From: a virus
DNA length: 50,765 bases
Reading direction: 5' to 3' (one strand)
IMG/VR virus record: IMGVR_UViG_3300034418_011047
Span: 1-50,765 of that record
The notes beneath the pieces are model-generated. The model made no database searches, was not told the DNA's origin, and saw only the letters and a program-made list of their open reading frames with translations. The stretch's first letter is position 1. The number at the start of each line of letters is the position of its first letter. Shown here piece after piece: positions 1-9,185 of the stretch. The position numbers and the translations under genes were made by a program.

Positions 1-46
1 GTTTATTGTCATTACTTTCTTCGATTGGTCGAATTACGAATTTCAT
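1..46 (-). CDS. 5' end of an unknown late gene (partial)
   Basis: An ATG at 46-44 on the minus strand opens a reading frame that runs off the left edge: MKFVIRPIEESNDNK. It lies 20 nt after the hairpin that follows the capsid gene, on the same strand, so it is probably the next late (head-tail) gene. Only 15 residues are visible and no function can be given. Confidence 0.5.
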   Translation of the reverse strand, partial: MKFVIRPIEESNDNK

Positions 47-66
47 ATGTTTTGTTGTTTAAAGTT

Positions 67-90
67 GGGGGAGAGCAAACACCCTCCCCC
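67..90 (-). terminator. GC-rich hairpin after the capsid gene
   Basis: On the minus strand, GGGGGAGGG and CTCTCCCCC pair over 9 bp (one G-U) around the loop TGTTTG, just after the capsid stop codon. It is followed by AACTTTAAACAA rather than a solid T run, so it may terminate weakly, or act as a processing or leader hairpin for the gene starting 20 nt further on. Confidence 0.55.
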
Positions 91-96
91 TATGAA

Positions 97-1551
97 TTAC
101 GATACTTTAGGAATAAGCATTCCACAACGAGTAATGTCCTCAATGTGAATACCTACCTGCTCATGTGCGTGCATTTCGTAGTAGTCACCTGCATGAGCAA
201 CAGATGCCTGATTGGTATATCCAAATGGTGAAGCCATACCCTCAATGTAGCGGATAATCATAGAATCACGCTTGCGGACAAGCTTGATGTTTGACTCCAT
301 ACCTTCGCCTGAGAAATCAAGGAATACATAACGCTCAGATTCGTAAGGGAATCCAGTCTTAGGATTGATTTCTGTGTTTACGGTCGTGTCATCGAAAGCT
401 GGAACGTGGAATACTTCCATCTCAATTCCGTTTGCAAACCTTGCACGAGTAAACTGATAGCCAGCAGTCAACGAGTTAGCATGGTAGCTAGAGCTTGTCT
501 TCTGAAGGTTGATGTCATCAGTTACCTGAAGGAAGCCATTGGACTTCTCACGATCGTTGATCGCACGGTGGAAGTTACGCATTCCGATTTCACCAGTACC
601 TACACGCAACTTACGAGCTGGTGCGCCTGGGGCAATACGTCCGTAGAAGATGTCGCTTGCAAAGTCTTCGAAAAGCTGTGCGCTTACAGTGCTGTAAGTG
701 TAAGTGTGCGACTTCTCAAGAAGCTCAAGGATACCGGGACCCTGACGAGTCGGGCGGCCTGTTGAACCGGGAACTGAAGTAGTCGACTGGCTGTACCAAC
801 GAAGACGCTCAATTTCACGATACCACTGGTAGTAAAATTCTGCTTCTGCATACTTAATCCAACCATTGTACTTGTTACCATCTTCGCCAATCATAGTTAC
901 ATCCAATACCTCACGAGCAGCATCTCCAGTTACTTTGTAGTGCTTCCGGATACGGCTCAAGCGTGAAGCAAGGTGCATTGGCATACTGTAGTCAGTTGAA
1001 CCAGACTGCTCTGATCCTTCTTCGTATACTGAAAACAGCTTTACCCACTTTGTGTTAGGCTCAAGATACTTGGCAGGGATGAACATTGCTTTGTCGTCCC
1101 AGTTTCCAACTACTGTGTAAAGCCATCCAGCTCCATGACGAGTTGGGTCTGCTTGTACACGAACTTGATAACTCTTGTTAAGCGTACCGGGATAGATTAC
1201 ATCACCAGCTACGAAACGATTCTCAGCAAATTTCAGGGTGAACTGAGTTTTGTTCAGACCTGCTGCTGCGCCACTCGTAAGGGTGTTTTCCATAATCAAG
1301 GCAGGGCGTTCAGATGCACCACGGAGCATCCATTCCCATTCTGATTTGTCGATGACAAGTTCTGATTTGCCACCTAAGATTACTGAGAGGGGGTTTTCAC
1401 TATAGCGATAAGCAGAGAAGATTTTTTGCATATTATCATACATCATCTCCGGCTTTGCGACTAAAGCACGACCCAAGTGGTTCAACTCAGTATGATTCGA
1501 ATGCCATTGCATTTTCCGAATCACCATGTCTTTAATTCCTACTGAAGCCAT
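97..1551 (-). CDS. major capsid protein (probable)
   Basis: A 484-residue protein without signal peptide or membrane segment. It is the last gene of the order TerL, portal, acidic scaffold-like protein, this gene, which is the usual position of the major capsid protein. The protein is rich in aromatic residues and beta-strand-like stretches, and length and position fit an HK97-fold capsid subunit. Near the C-terminus it has a FGYTNQASVAHAGDYYE segment typical of a folded shell domain rather than a fibre. It is followed by a hairpin at 67-90, consistent with high expression of this transcript segment. The identification rests on gene order, size and composition; no diagnostic motif is visible. 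A different head protein is the main alternative. Confidence 0.75.
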   Translation of the reverse strand: MASVGIKDMVIRKMQWHSNHTELNHLGRALVAKPEMMYDNMQKIFSAYRYSENPLSVILGGKSELVIDKSEWEWMLRGASERPALIMENTLTSGAAAGLNKTQFTLKFAENRFVAGDVIYPGTLNKSYQVRVQADPTRHGAGWLYTVVGNWDDKAMFIPAKYLEPNTKWVKLFSVYEEGSEQSGSTDYSMPMHLASRLSRIRKHYKVTGDAAREVLDVTMIGEDGNKYNGWIKYAEAEFYYQWYREIERLRWYSQSTTSVPGSTGRPTRQGPGILELLEKSHTYTYSTVSAQLFEDFASDIFYGRIAPGAPARKLRVGTGEIGMRNFHRAINDREKSNGFLQVTDDINLQKTSSSYHANSLTAGYQFTRARFANGIEMEVFHVPAFDDTTVNTEINPKTGFPYESERYVFLDFSGEGMESNIKLVRKRDSMIIRYIEGMASPFGYTNQASVAHAGDYYEMHAHEQVGIHIEDITRCGMLIPKVS

Positions 1552-1577
1552 TGGTTAATTGATTTTAGTTAAATAAT

Positions 1578-2675
1578 TTATCGATTTCTATCCATTTGTT
1601 CCCAAAGTGGGACTTGTGTTTTTGATGCGCCAGATTTTTTACTTCGTGGCGGTGTCTTTCTTTGTAAATCTTTTTCAGTTTTTGAGATGACCTCTGTCGC
1701 TCCTTTCTTCTTTACAATGTCAAGCTTAAAGTCATTTCGCAAAACATAGTCTAAAGCAATTAATTTATCAGGATCAGAAAACGCATCTCGGAGCATTTGC
1801 GTAAGTTTTGTTTCATACTTTTTAGTCTCCTTGTTGTATTCCGTTTTCTTTAAAATGTCCCGTTCAATCAATTTTTTATCTCGTGCCGACAATCCGATAT
1901 CGTTATATCCAGTTGTCTTTTTCAGATGATTCGCAACCATTTGCTCACGTTCACGAGCCGCTTGTATTTGTTGCTGTTGTTGCTGCTTCTTTTGTTCAAT
2001 CTCCTGTTGGATAAGTTGGCTTTCGGCAGCTTCTAACTTGGAATAAAGTTCCGTGGCTTCTTCTTCCAACGATCCTTCGTCTTCCAGGAAATCAAGTTCT
2101 CTCTTAACTCGTGCTGCACTCTTGCCTTCAATCTGCGTATAGTAGTATTCCAAAAATTTACGTTGGTCTTGTTCTGTTTCCATCGTAAATTGTTTGGATG
2201 CACTTTGCTGACGCAGCGATTGAAAGTCTTTCCAACTACCTCCTTTCAACAAATAATCGACAAGTTTATACGAATCCTGATCAAGCGAATTAGCCATTTC
2301 GTTAAATTGCTCTAATACCGCTTGCTGTATCTTGCCTTCAATCTTTTCTTGCAGCACTACATCATCAACTTCTTCATCATCGTTTAAATCAATGATTCCA
2401 AGTTCATGAAGCATCTTTGCCGCAGCACTATGTCCTACTTCTTCTTCCTCGTCTTCCTCGTCTTCTGAAACTTCTTCCGAATTTTCCTCAACTTCAGCAG
2501 TAGGAGTATCTTCAGTATCAATCTCATTGTCTTCAGGTTCCTCTTGTGGTTCCTCTTGCGGTTCTTCCTGTGTCTCCTCTTGCGGAGTTTGTGGGGTTTC
2601 TTCTTCCGTTATAAGAAATCCTGCTAACGGATCATCGTCATCCCATGTGATAGTGTTTGGTTGTTCTTTGCTCAT
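1578..2675 (-). CDS. acidic coiled-coil protein, probable capsid scaffold
   Basis: 365 residues. Residues about 20-85 are extremely acidic, with short P-Q-E-E repeats and runs of D/E. The middle (about 100-250) is predicted helix and coiled coil with a glutamine-rich stretch (six to seven consecutive Q), and the C-terminus is basic and ends PLWEQMDRNR. A highly charged helical protein encoded between portal and capsid is the classic position and composition of a scaffolding protein that guides procapsid assembly and then leaves. The gap to the capsid gene is 26 nt and to the portal gene 43 nt, so the three are probably co-transcribed. No protease motif is seen, so cleavage would need another protein. 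Function is inferred from context. Confidence 0.6.
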   Translation of the reverse strand: MSKEQPNTITWDDDDPLAGFLITEEETPQTPQEETQEEPQEEPQEEPEDNEIDTEDTPTAEVEENSEEVSEDEEDEEEEVGHSAAAKMLHELGIIDLNDDEEVDDVVLQEKIEGKIQQAVLEQFNEMANSLDQDSYKLVDYLLKGGSWKDFQSLRQQSASKQFTMETEQDQRKFLEYYYTQIEGKSAARVKRELDFLEDEGSLEEEATELYSKLEAAESQLIQQEIEQKKQQQQQQIQAAREREQMVANHLKKTTGYNDIGLSARDKKLIERDILKKTEYNKETKKYETKLTQMLRDAFSDPDKLIALDYVLRNDFKLDIVKKKGATEVISKTEKDLQRKTPPRSKKSGASKTQVPLWEQMDRNR

Positions 2676-2718
2676 AACAATTTTTTATATAAAAAAAGTT
2701 TCAATTTGTAAATAAATT

Positions 2719-5103
2719 CTATTTATTCGTTTGTTTTTCTGCCTTTTTTTGCTCTATTTTCTTTTCTTCGATGTCTAATTTACGTTTGTCAACCTCTTTT
2801 TGGTGTTCAAACTTTCGTTCCTCTAATAACTGCTTTCCAATCTCATAGGTGTCGGGAATATTGTTCTGATTTAAATCTCCCTCCTCCGCAAACCCGGACG
2901 AGAATACAATCTGCTTTTTCAAATCCCACTCACCCTTGCGCTCAATTTCCATTAGTTTAGTTTCTCGCTCAAACTGCAACCTTTGCATCTCCATCTGATG
3001 TTTTTGTTGCTCCATTTCTTGAGCCGCCTGAATTTGTTGCTGCTGCATTTGCTGTTCTTGCTCCTGCTTTTCTCGTTCAGACTTTCTCAATAATTCCTCT
3101 GCTTCAATGAGCGAATCCTGTCGCATAATGTTGATAATATCCGACATTCCTATTGAACCGGACTGCATTCCAAACTTTGCAATTTCATTTACAGTTTGGC
3201 GAATCTCCGTAATCTTTCTTGAGTTGCTCACATAGATACCATACGAAGAATTAGCCAATAGTACAGGATCGACTTTTAAATAAGCGTAGGTGTGGTCATC
3301 TAAGATATAAGACAACACCACGGGGTCTTCTTGCGTATACACTACTTTAGCAGACTCAATCAAAGCCTGTAAAACGTTCTGCTTTACTTTTGCCCTCTTA
3401 CTAAAGAACACCTCTAATTTATTTGAGGTAAGATTTAAGGCTTGGTTGACATTCTTGACTGCCTCCCTTTCTTGGATTTGACCTTCCAATGTTTTGGTTA
3501 CTCCGATGGATTCTCCAGCTTGTTGGTCAATGTAACTCAGCAGGGTCTGGTAACGAGCAATGTCTGAGGTATTTGTCATATCTACCTCCTTGACAAACTG
3601 AGCAATACCCTGCGGATTAAACCTATCCCCCTCTTGTTTGGAGTTAAGGTAGATGATACTATCAGATTCGATGTAGTATTGCCACTTAGGTAGGTCAAGA
3701 TTCTGATTAAGCGGAATGGCATTCATGTCCACCGCAAACTTCTTACCCTTGTCTCGTGCAATGGCAAGTTCCATTCGATACCACAGAATGTTATAAAGAT
3801 ACTGATAAGGACGAAGCCTATCCATAAAGGAGGTGAGTACAGAGTTTGTATTGTCATATACTGCACCAACGTAAGGCAACTTACAATGGTAAATGTTGTT
3901 GATGTCTTTGTGTTGATTAGGAACAGGACGCATCCTTACAAAAATGTCGTCCATAATTTGGTATCCTTCGTGTACTTCGGGAACCCATAGCCATTTGATT
4001 GACACATCGCCTCTCGACTTATCAATCCTATAGTTTTCGCTTACATATTTCTTCAGGGTCTGCTCATTTTCCTCATAGGTCAAAATGCCTAATTTGCGCA
4101 AGGCTTTCCAAGTACAATGCAACACACGAATCGTATTTCCACTAAAAGCCGTATCTGTTGGCTCTGTTTGGAAATAATTCATGTTGTTTTCATAGTTGTA
4201 CGAAAAACTGTACACCCGATCTATCTGATCGTCTTTTAGTTCATCCCCAAACTCTGATATAATTTCAGTCGGAGTCATTCTATATTCAGCCACTGCCCAT
4301 TCGCCATCCTCTATGTAGTCTACATCGGGACTTTTATCAAAGTCAAAGGTCAATGGATTGACCACTTTTAGTACAGGCTCTCCATTAACCTCGCCAATCC
4401 AATATACTTCCTTAGCACTAATGGCTGCGTGTAATGCACCTTTGTTAAACTTGTCTTCAATACTTTCTTTCTGCTTTAAATAATTAAGTATCTGATTTCC
4501 AAGTAACTCTGCTACATCCTGATGCTGGCGAGCCATGTATTTTTTTACCTCGGGTGGTGTCATAGCCGCTTCTTGCTCTTGCATTTGCTGCATTATTTGC
4601 GGCTCTAATTCTTCTAAATTTTGCCCCTGCTCTTGGGCTTGTTGCATTACCTGCTGCGCTTGCTGTTGGAGTTGTTGACGAATAGGAGTCATAATCTGCT
4701 CCATCACATAATCTTGGATCAACTCAAACTCCTTCTTCTCCTTGCGTGTAGTTGCTTCTTTGTTTGTTGCAACTACTTGATAGGAAAAAGGACGCTGCAT
4801 TTCCAATCCAATAATCGCATTTATCTTACCCGAACAGATGTCCCTGTTTACCAATTCAGCTGGCATATCTTCGCTAACAGAATCCCCCCAAGGTTTGCAT
4901 ACATATTCAAAATCTGCCCGATTAATTTTATTGTGGTACAAGTCATAATTTATCTTATCTTTGTACCATGTCGAAGTGTACCCAAAATAATTATAGCCTT
5001 CAAAGGAACGATGATCTAGTGCTTTGATGTTCTGTTTATACCAAGCATAGTCATTTTCGTCTTTCTGACGTTGGGTAAGCCTTATTTCTTCTTGCGCCCT
5101 CAT
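2719..5103 (-). CDS. portal protein
   Basis: 794 residues, encoded directly after TerL with a 4-nt ATGA overlap. The middle contains the RPYQYLYNILWYRMEL helix followed by a KKFAVDMNAIP stretch and the SIGVTKTLEGQIQEREAVKNV segment, which match the wing/clip and stem organisation of large phage portals of the P22/crAss size class. Two glutamine-rich coiled-coil stretches are present: one near residues 145-185 (QQQAQQVMQQAQEQ) and a long one in the C-terminal 110 residues (QEQEQQMQQQQ...), probably the barrel that projects into the capsid. The product should form the dodecameric ring for DNA entry and exit at one vertex and dock the terminase. Size, order and motifs make this a firm call. Confidence 0.87.
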   Translation of the reverse strand: MRAQEEIRLTQRQKDENDYAWYKQNIKALDHRSFEGYNYFGYTSTWYKDKINYDLYHNKINRADFEYVCKPWGDSVSEDMPAELVNRDICSGKINAIIGLEMQRPFSYQVVATNKEATTRKEKKEFELIQDYVMEQIMTPIRQQLQQQAQQVMQQAQEQGQNLEELEPQIMQQMQEQEAAMTPPEVKKYMARQHQDVAELLGNQILNYLKQKESIEDKFNKGALHAAISAKEVYWIGEVNGEPVLKVVNPLTFDFDKSPDVDYIEDGEWAVAEYRMTPTEIISEFGDELKDDQIDRVYSFSYNYENNMNYFQTEPTDTAFSGNTIRVLHCTWKALRKLGILTYEENEQTLKKYVSENYRIDKSRGDVSIKWLWVPEVHEGYQIMDDIFVRMRPVPNQHKDINNIYHCKLPYVGAVYDNTNSVLTSFMDRLRPYQYLYNILWYRMELAIARDKGKKFAVDMNAIPLNQNLDLPKWQYYIESDSIIYLNSKQEGDRFNPQGIAQFVKEVDMTNTSDIARYQTLLSYIDQQAGESIGVTKTLEGQIQEREAVKNVNQALNLTSNKLEVFFSKRAKVKQNVLQALIESAKVVYTQEDPVVLSYILDDHTYAYLKVDPVLLANSSYGIYVSNSRKITEIRQTVNEIAKFGMQSGSIGMSDIINIMRQDSLIEAEELLRKSEREKQEQEQQMQQQQIQAAQEMEQQKHQMEMQRLQFERETKLMEIERKGEWDLKKQIVFSSGFAEEGDLNQNNIPDTYEIGKQLLEERKFEHQKEVDKRKLDIEEKKIEQKKAEKQTNK

Positions 5104-7136
5104 TTTTTATATTTAGACATATTAAGCAACTGATCTATGACCTTACTTTCCCTACTTTGCGTTTCACGGCTTTTACTATCATTGTCTTGAATCGCAATCA
5201 TTACCATAAAAAAGGACATAACTCGGTCAAAGTTGTCTGTCCTGTTATATTTAATTAACTCTTCTAACAAACCAATACTATATAAAACGTGTAAATTCAG
5301 TATTTTAGTTCCATCTTCTCGTGTACCCCTGGGTGTCAGGAGCCAACGCTTTGCATACTTTTCACAAGCCTCCTTAATTTTGGGACTCATATGCACACCG
5401 AACTTTCTATCTACTTTACTGTTTGGTACTATAGATGAAATAATATTACTTGGTTCTAAAGCCAAGAAATCTAATGCATTGTTGTAGGTAAAATAAGTTT
5501 TAGTATTTAAAACTTCATTCTCGTACATCACTTGCGCATTGTACAATTTTGCCAGCCTCAGTATAATTTCATCACAATCATCTGTCGTTTTAGGTCTACC
5601 TACATATTCTGCAACAATCGTATCACCTGTTGCCGAATATTCTTGATACCCCTTCCATACATAACACGATCCTAATGAATCTGTCTGTGATTTATCATGG
5701 CGATAAGGGTCGTATCCAATAAAATAAAGTCCCGGTGGTGGATTTGGAGGAGGCAATTCATAAATTACAACTGCGCCAGATTGATCTAAACTCTTTTGCC
5801 GATAATGTACAAGCGGTGTTTTCTTGCCTTTTAAATCCGGTTCAGCAACAATTTTATTTTCTAAGTATTTTAACTCATAAACTTTACCTAAGCGAGAGAG
5901 CTTTTCTGACGAACGTATTTTCGATAGTTGGGCTTGCAGTAGTTCTACAGGGAAGTCGTTGACTGAATCGACTAAGAATGCCTCTGATGGTTTTAAAGGA
6001 TGCTCAGACAATCTCTTTGCCATAGATACAGTCCCGCCAGATGCCACCATCAATTTTTTGCGCTCCTCTAATTCAAATTCTTTTGCCTCTTCCATAAACG
6101 AATTTCCTATATCGTCCATGAAACTTTTATTGCACAAATTCTCTGGAAAAAAGAATGCGCACTTCCCCTCGCCACTATCATCATCCCATATGTTTTCAAA
6201 CGCTAACAGGTTGTAAGCGTCTGGATTATAGAACATATCTGAAAAAGGAATAGAAGCCTTAGACATATCTCCACCTGTGCCACCAACTATAATTTGACCA
6301 GTTAATTTACCTCCTTCCTCACATCCAGGTCGTGTTGCCATGTATGCAGAGTCAAGACCTGGCCATTCCCCTGCCTCCTCAAATATCACATAGTATGGAA
6401 CTTTTCCCCGTGCTGCGGAAGCTGTTTGATGAAAGGTAACAGCAAACAACTCAGACTGAAACCCACCTTCTACTGGAATACCATCTACATATTCTACAAA
6501 TCCCTTTCTTTGGTAGGCACTATCGCTTTTAGCCTTTCCGAATTTCCATCCCGTGTGAGTGTTGACAAAGTTAAGACACTCTAATGTTCTATCCCATACA
6601 CCTCCCTTATACAAGTAACCCTTATCGTATGCCCCAAGAAGCGTCTGTGTTTTCCGCAGGTGGTTGAAAGTGTTAGAAGCAATACTTGCCAACTTCCATG
6701 TAAACCCTCGCTGACGACACTTTGCCATCATAAAATGGCGATTCCCCTCAAGATGTGTAGGCGTTGCTTCTAAATGCAGTTTCTTTAGTTCGGATTCTTT
6801 GATCCCATATCGTGCAATGTCTAAAAACCAAAAAAAGTCAAAGTCTCCATCCCAAAAATCAGGAAACTTTGACTGACCTGCACTTTTATCATAAATCTCA
6901 CAGAAGTTCAGATATGCGTAATGGTTGCCCGTAATTTTAACGCCACCTACCTCATAGCCTTCAAGACATCTTCGTCTCTGCTCGTCCCAATACTCTTTCC
7001 ATCCATAAGACAGATACGGATCGGGGCAGTAAAAACCATACTTCTCGTAATGGATAGCCTCCTCACGAAAAACATTACTGTTTATCCATAGCCCATCCTT
7101 GTTTCGGATTGAGTTCATCCCCTGTTTGGTTTTCAA
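5100..7136 (-). CDS. terL: terminase large subunit
   Basis: 678 residues. The N-terminal ATPase has a deviant Walker A (MAKCRQRGFTWKLAS, residues about 138-152), a Walker B YYVIFEEAGEW with the paired acidic residues, and a coupling motif IIVGGTGGDM. The C-terminal nuclease shows FIGYDPYRHD (first metal-binding Asp), VMYENEVLN and an acidic patch near LDFLALEPSN. These are the ATP-powered packaging motor and the headful or site-specific nuclease. The start overlaps the upstream membrane-protein gene by 62 nt; the next Met (7118) still leaves 44 nt of overlap, so the overlap is real. It is translationally coupled to the portal gene by ATGA. Confidence 0.93.
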   Translation of the reverse strand: MKTKQGMNSIRNKDGLWINSNVFREEAIHYEKYGFYCPDPYLSYGWKEYWDEQRRRCLEGYEVGGVKITGNHYAYLNFCEIYDKSAGQSKFPDFWDGDFDFFWFLDIARYGIKESELKKLHLEATPTHLEGNRHFMMAKCRQRGFTWKLASIASNTFNHLRKTQTLLGAYDKGYLYKGGVWDRTLECLNFVNTHTGWKFGKAKSDSAYQRKGFVEYVDGIPVEGGFQSELFAVTFHQTASAARGKVPYYVIFEEAGEWPGLDSAYMATRPGCEEGGKLTGQIIVGGTGGDMSKASIPFSDMFYNPDAYNLLAFENIWDDDSGEGKCAFFFPENLCNKSFMDDIGNSFMEEAKEFELEERKKLMVASGGTVSMAKRLSEHPLKPSEAFLVDSVNDFPVELLQAQLSKIRSSEKLSRLGKVYELKYLENKIVAEPDLKGKKTPLVHYRQKSLDQSGAVVIYELPPPNPPPGLYFIGYDPYRHDKSQTDSLGSCYVWKGYQEYSATGDTIVAEYVGRPKTTDDCDEIILRLAKLYNAQVMYENEVLNTKTYFTYNNALDFLALEPSNIISSIVPNSKVDRKFGVHMSPKIKEACEKYAKRWLLTPRGTREDGTKILNLHVLYSIGLLEELIKYNRTDNFDRVMSFFMVMIAIQDNDSKSRETQSRESKVIDQLLNMSKYKK

Positions 7137-7395
7137 AAACGGTGTCTCTAATCTTTTTAAAGCTGGTAATAAAGAACCCTGCGTTAAAAATCAATGTCCA
7201 AATCACAAACTTTCCTTTAAACACATTCAACATCTGAAGGACAATCGGGAAGATAATTTGCACATCATGCCATATCTCTTGTATGTTCCCAAGCCGAATA
7301 CGCAGCTTGTTATTTTCGTCTTTAACTTGCTTAACTTCCGCAGTAAGCCACTTAATTTCTTGCTGAAGAATTGCATTCTGTTCTTTTAATGTCAT
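7075..7395 (-). CDS. small coiled-coil membrane protein, holin-like topology
   Basis: 106 residues. Residues 1-40 form a heptad-like coiled coil (KEQNAILQQEIKWLTAEVKQVKDENNKLRIR). Residues about 48-85 are hydrophobic and can form one or two membrane segments (IIFPIVLQML, FVIWTLIFNAGFFITSF), and the tail is hydrophilic. It overlaps the upstream gene by 4 nt and the terL start by 62 nt. A short membrane protein with a coiled coil in a late operon that also encodes a lysin could be a holin or spanin-like factor, but no family is recognised and this is only a suggestion. Confidence 0.6.
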   Translation of the reverse strand: MTLKEQNAILQQEIKWLTAEVKQVKDENNKLRIRLGNIQEIWHDVQIIFPIVLQMLNVFKGKFVIWTLIFNAGFFITSFKKIRDTVFENQTGDELNPKQGWAMDKQ

Positions 7396-7937
7396 CTTTC
7401 TAGTGGATTTATTTCACGACCGCCCCGTGATTTAATGATGTCAAAAGCTTCTTCTTGTATCTTTCTACCTAAACTGTTTAACTGCTGAAGAATGTCACTC
7501 ACTTTAGCAAGAGTGGAAGCAACATGGCTTGGGTTGTGTACCATACTACCCCCTTTCGTACGCTCATCATAATCTACATTCTTTAAATAGTCCATTAAAG
7601 ACGTAGCAGCAGACTGCGCATCTTGCCACACTTCGATCTCAGGAATGTTCCGACTCCAATACTCTTGCCACCATTTAACTGCTTCATCCACCAATTTATC
7701 GGGGTTTTTGCTAGACAAAACCTCCTTTGTGAGCTTATCTTTGCGCTCCTCTAAATTCAAACCCATATACGGATTTGCCTTTCTTGGATCAGTCATAAAA
7801 ACCACATAACACAATTCATCGAACGCCCGCTCTTTTTTCTTGCTTTTATCCCTACTGTATAAAGCCGCAATCACCGGAACAGCCAAAGCCTCCGGTGTTG
7901 GAATTACACGACCTTCATGTATGTCTAATGCTCTCAT
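7392..7937 (-). CDS. hypothetical protein in the packaging operon
   Basis: 181 residues, soluble, mostly helical, with no recognised domain. It has a charged segment KSKKKERAFDELCYVVFMTDPRKANPY, a tryptophan-rich helix VKWWQEYWSRNIPEIEVWQ, and a C-terminal helical region (STLAKVSDILQQLNSLGRKIQEEAFD). ATGA overlaps link it to the genes on both sides, so it belongs to one translationally coupled run leading to terL. A structural or packaging accessory role is inferred only from its position. Confidence 0.6.
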   Translation of the reverse strand: MRALDIHEGRVIPTPEALAVPVIAALYSRDKSKKKERAFDELCYVVFMTDPRKANPYMGLNLEERKDKLTKEVLSSKNPDKLVDEAVKWWQEYWSRNIPEIEVWQDAQSAATSLMDYLKNVDYDERTKGGSMVHNPSHVASTLAKVSDILQQLNSLGRKIQEEAFDIIKSRGGREINPLER

Positions 7938-8209
7938 ACTACTGTTGCGTTAAATTGTATTTTCTCCTCCTCACCATCTGGTCGATATAATTTGATTGTT
8001 TTGCGAACTACCTGATTTCGTTCATGAGGCTTTGCCATAAATACTACATCAAGCGTATCATTTGAAATGCTTGTCGTGGTGCAGCCACAAGTGCCTTTTG
8101 CGGATTTAAACACTTCCGGCAAATGGAACTGTAGTTTCAGGGGTTGATTGACCTGAGCATCGCCTACATCAAAAACGCTTTCGAAATCGTTTACCCTTAA
8201 ATGTAACAT
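7934..8209 (-). CDS. DUF1573-like immunoglobulin-fold protein
   Basis: 91 residues with the DUF1573-like pattern: an N-terminal strand with FDVGDAQVNQPLKLQFHL, the hallmark KGTCGCTTTSI, and closing strands ending EEKIQFNATVV. DUF1573 domains are beta-sandwich modules very common in Bacteroidota secreted proteins, so this supports the host assignment. There is no signal peptide, so if virion-borne it would be assembled from the cytoplasm, possibly as a capsid decoration or connector. It is coupled by ATGA to the next gene. Family membership is by eye from the CGCT motif and spacing. Confidence 0.6.
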   Translation of the reverse strand: MLHLRVNDFESVFDVGDAQVNQPLKLQFHLPEVFKSAKGTCGCTTTSISNDTLDVVFMAKPHERNQVVRKTIKLYRPDGEEEKIQFNATVV

Positions 8210-8546
8210 TGTTGTTCTTTTTATAAATTAACCAATCAACTTTGTTCATAAACTCCAAATAACAATCCTCACCACACGATCCTTCGGCATACAACTTAAA
8301 AGGCATCTTACAGCCACACGATTGACACCTCTTCAGATGACTACATTTTGCATCAATATGCCGTTTTACAATCTGTTCTTGTACATAAACAGGAAGCAGC
8401 GGAAAGAACACATAGCGCACATAGGCAATAAAAACCTGGTATACTTTATTTAATCCGCTTCGTATTCCATTCATCTTGATCTCAAACAAAAGCATCTGAA
8501 AATCCGCTTTTATTTCATCGATAATTTGGCATGGCTTTGATAACAT
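8169..8546 (-). CDS. small membrane-linked protein with cysteine cluster
   Basis: 125 residues. A hydrophobic stretch (VYQVFIAYVRYVFFPLLPVYV, about residues 35-55) precedes a cysteine cluster CSHLKRCQSCGCKMPFKLY followed by SCGEDCY, which looks like a small zinc-binding finger (C-x6-C-x2-C-x1-C ... C-x3-C). The C-terminus is strongly basic (KGKRFRKRF). It overlaps the DUF1573-like gene by 41 nt and the preceding gene by 37 nt. I do not recognise a family. A membrane-tethered or nucleic-acid-binding zinc protein is possible. Confidence 0.55.
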   Translation of the reverse strand: MLSKPCQIIDEIKADFQMLLFEIKMNGIRSGLNKVYQVFIAYVRYVFFPLLPVYVQEQIVKRHIDAKCSHLKRCQSCGCKMPFKLYAEGSCGEDCYLEFMNKVDWLIYKKNNNVTFKGKRFRKRF

Positions 8547-8743
8547 AGGTCGATTAAGCGATTAGTAATGTGAGATAATTCTTTCGGAGGATCTTCTTTA
8601 CCTAAGCGTTCAGCTAATTTCTTAAAAAATTCTTGCGTGTATTTGAAAGTTTTAATATCGTGATTTATTAAATTAACTTTCTCTCCTGTAACACCTGTAA
8701 AAACCGCAGCCATCTCCGTTTCCAAACTCACAAACAAAAGCAT
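8510..8743 (-). CDS. small hypothetical protein
   Basis: 77 residues if started at the ATG at 8743, 13 nt after the stop of the previous gene; a longer frame exists upstream, but it would overlap that gene heavily. The product (MLLFVSLETEMAAVFTGVTGE...) is probably helical, ending DLCYQSHAKLSMK. No recognised domain. It overlaps the next gene by 37 nt. Confidence 0.5.
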   Translation of the reverse strand: MLLFVSLETEMAAVFTGVTGEKVNLINHDIKTFKYTQEFFKKLAERLGKEDPPKELSHITNRLIDLCYQSHAKLSMK

Positions 8744-8756
8744 CACTTCAATAAAA

Positions 8757-9185
8757 CTATTCTTCCGAGTCTCGCTCCGGGTGTTGTACGCCCAAAACCT
8801 CGTGTTGTGAATCACTTCCGCTATCCAATGAAATATTAGCATATTTGAGTACATTTATCACTACATTTTGGTATTTGTCAAAAGTTTCTTGGCTTATCTT
8901 GCCTTGATCTAACAGCTCTTGGTGTTTAAAATACATTCCAACTGCCTTCTTTACATTAGGCTTAATAATGCCTAAATCCCCTAAATCGATTAATGATATA
9001 TTTTCTCTATCATGTACAATATTCGCTAACTCACGAAAGAATTTATCAAACACCCGTTCATTACTCCGATACATCTTGGTTTTCTCCAGATCCAATAGAA
9101 ACTTGGAGTCCGATGATGAATCCCGCCCCTTCTTGCGACTTCGGGTGGAGTTCCGGGATGATTTCTTCTTTGCCATCTTTTTCAA
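8757..9185 (-). CDS. basic-tailed hypothetical protein (possible small terminase candidate)
   Basis: 142 residues. The first 25 are very basic and serine-rich (MKKMAKKKSSRNSTRSRKKG), followed by a helical body (RSNERVFDKFFRELANIVHDRENISLIDLGDLGIIKPN) and an acidic tail. The start shown overlaps the upstream gene by 125 nt. A later Met at 9074 would cut this to 14 nt but would remove the basic segment. Its location a few genes before terL and its basic, helical nature allow a DNA-binding or small-terminase role; nothing in the sequence proves it. Confidence 0.45.
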   Translation of the reverse strand: MKKMAKKKSSRNSTRSRKKGRDSSSDSKFLLDLEKTKMYRSNERVFDKFFRELANIVHDRENISLIDLGDLGIIKPNVKKAVGMYFKHQELLDQGKISQETFDKYQNVVINVLKYANISLDSGSDSQHEVLGVQHPERDSEE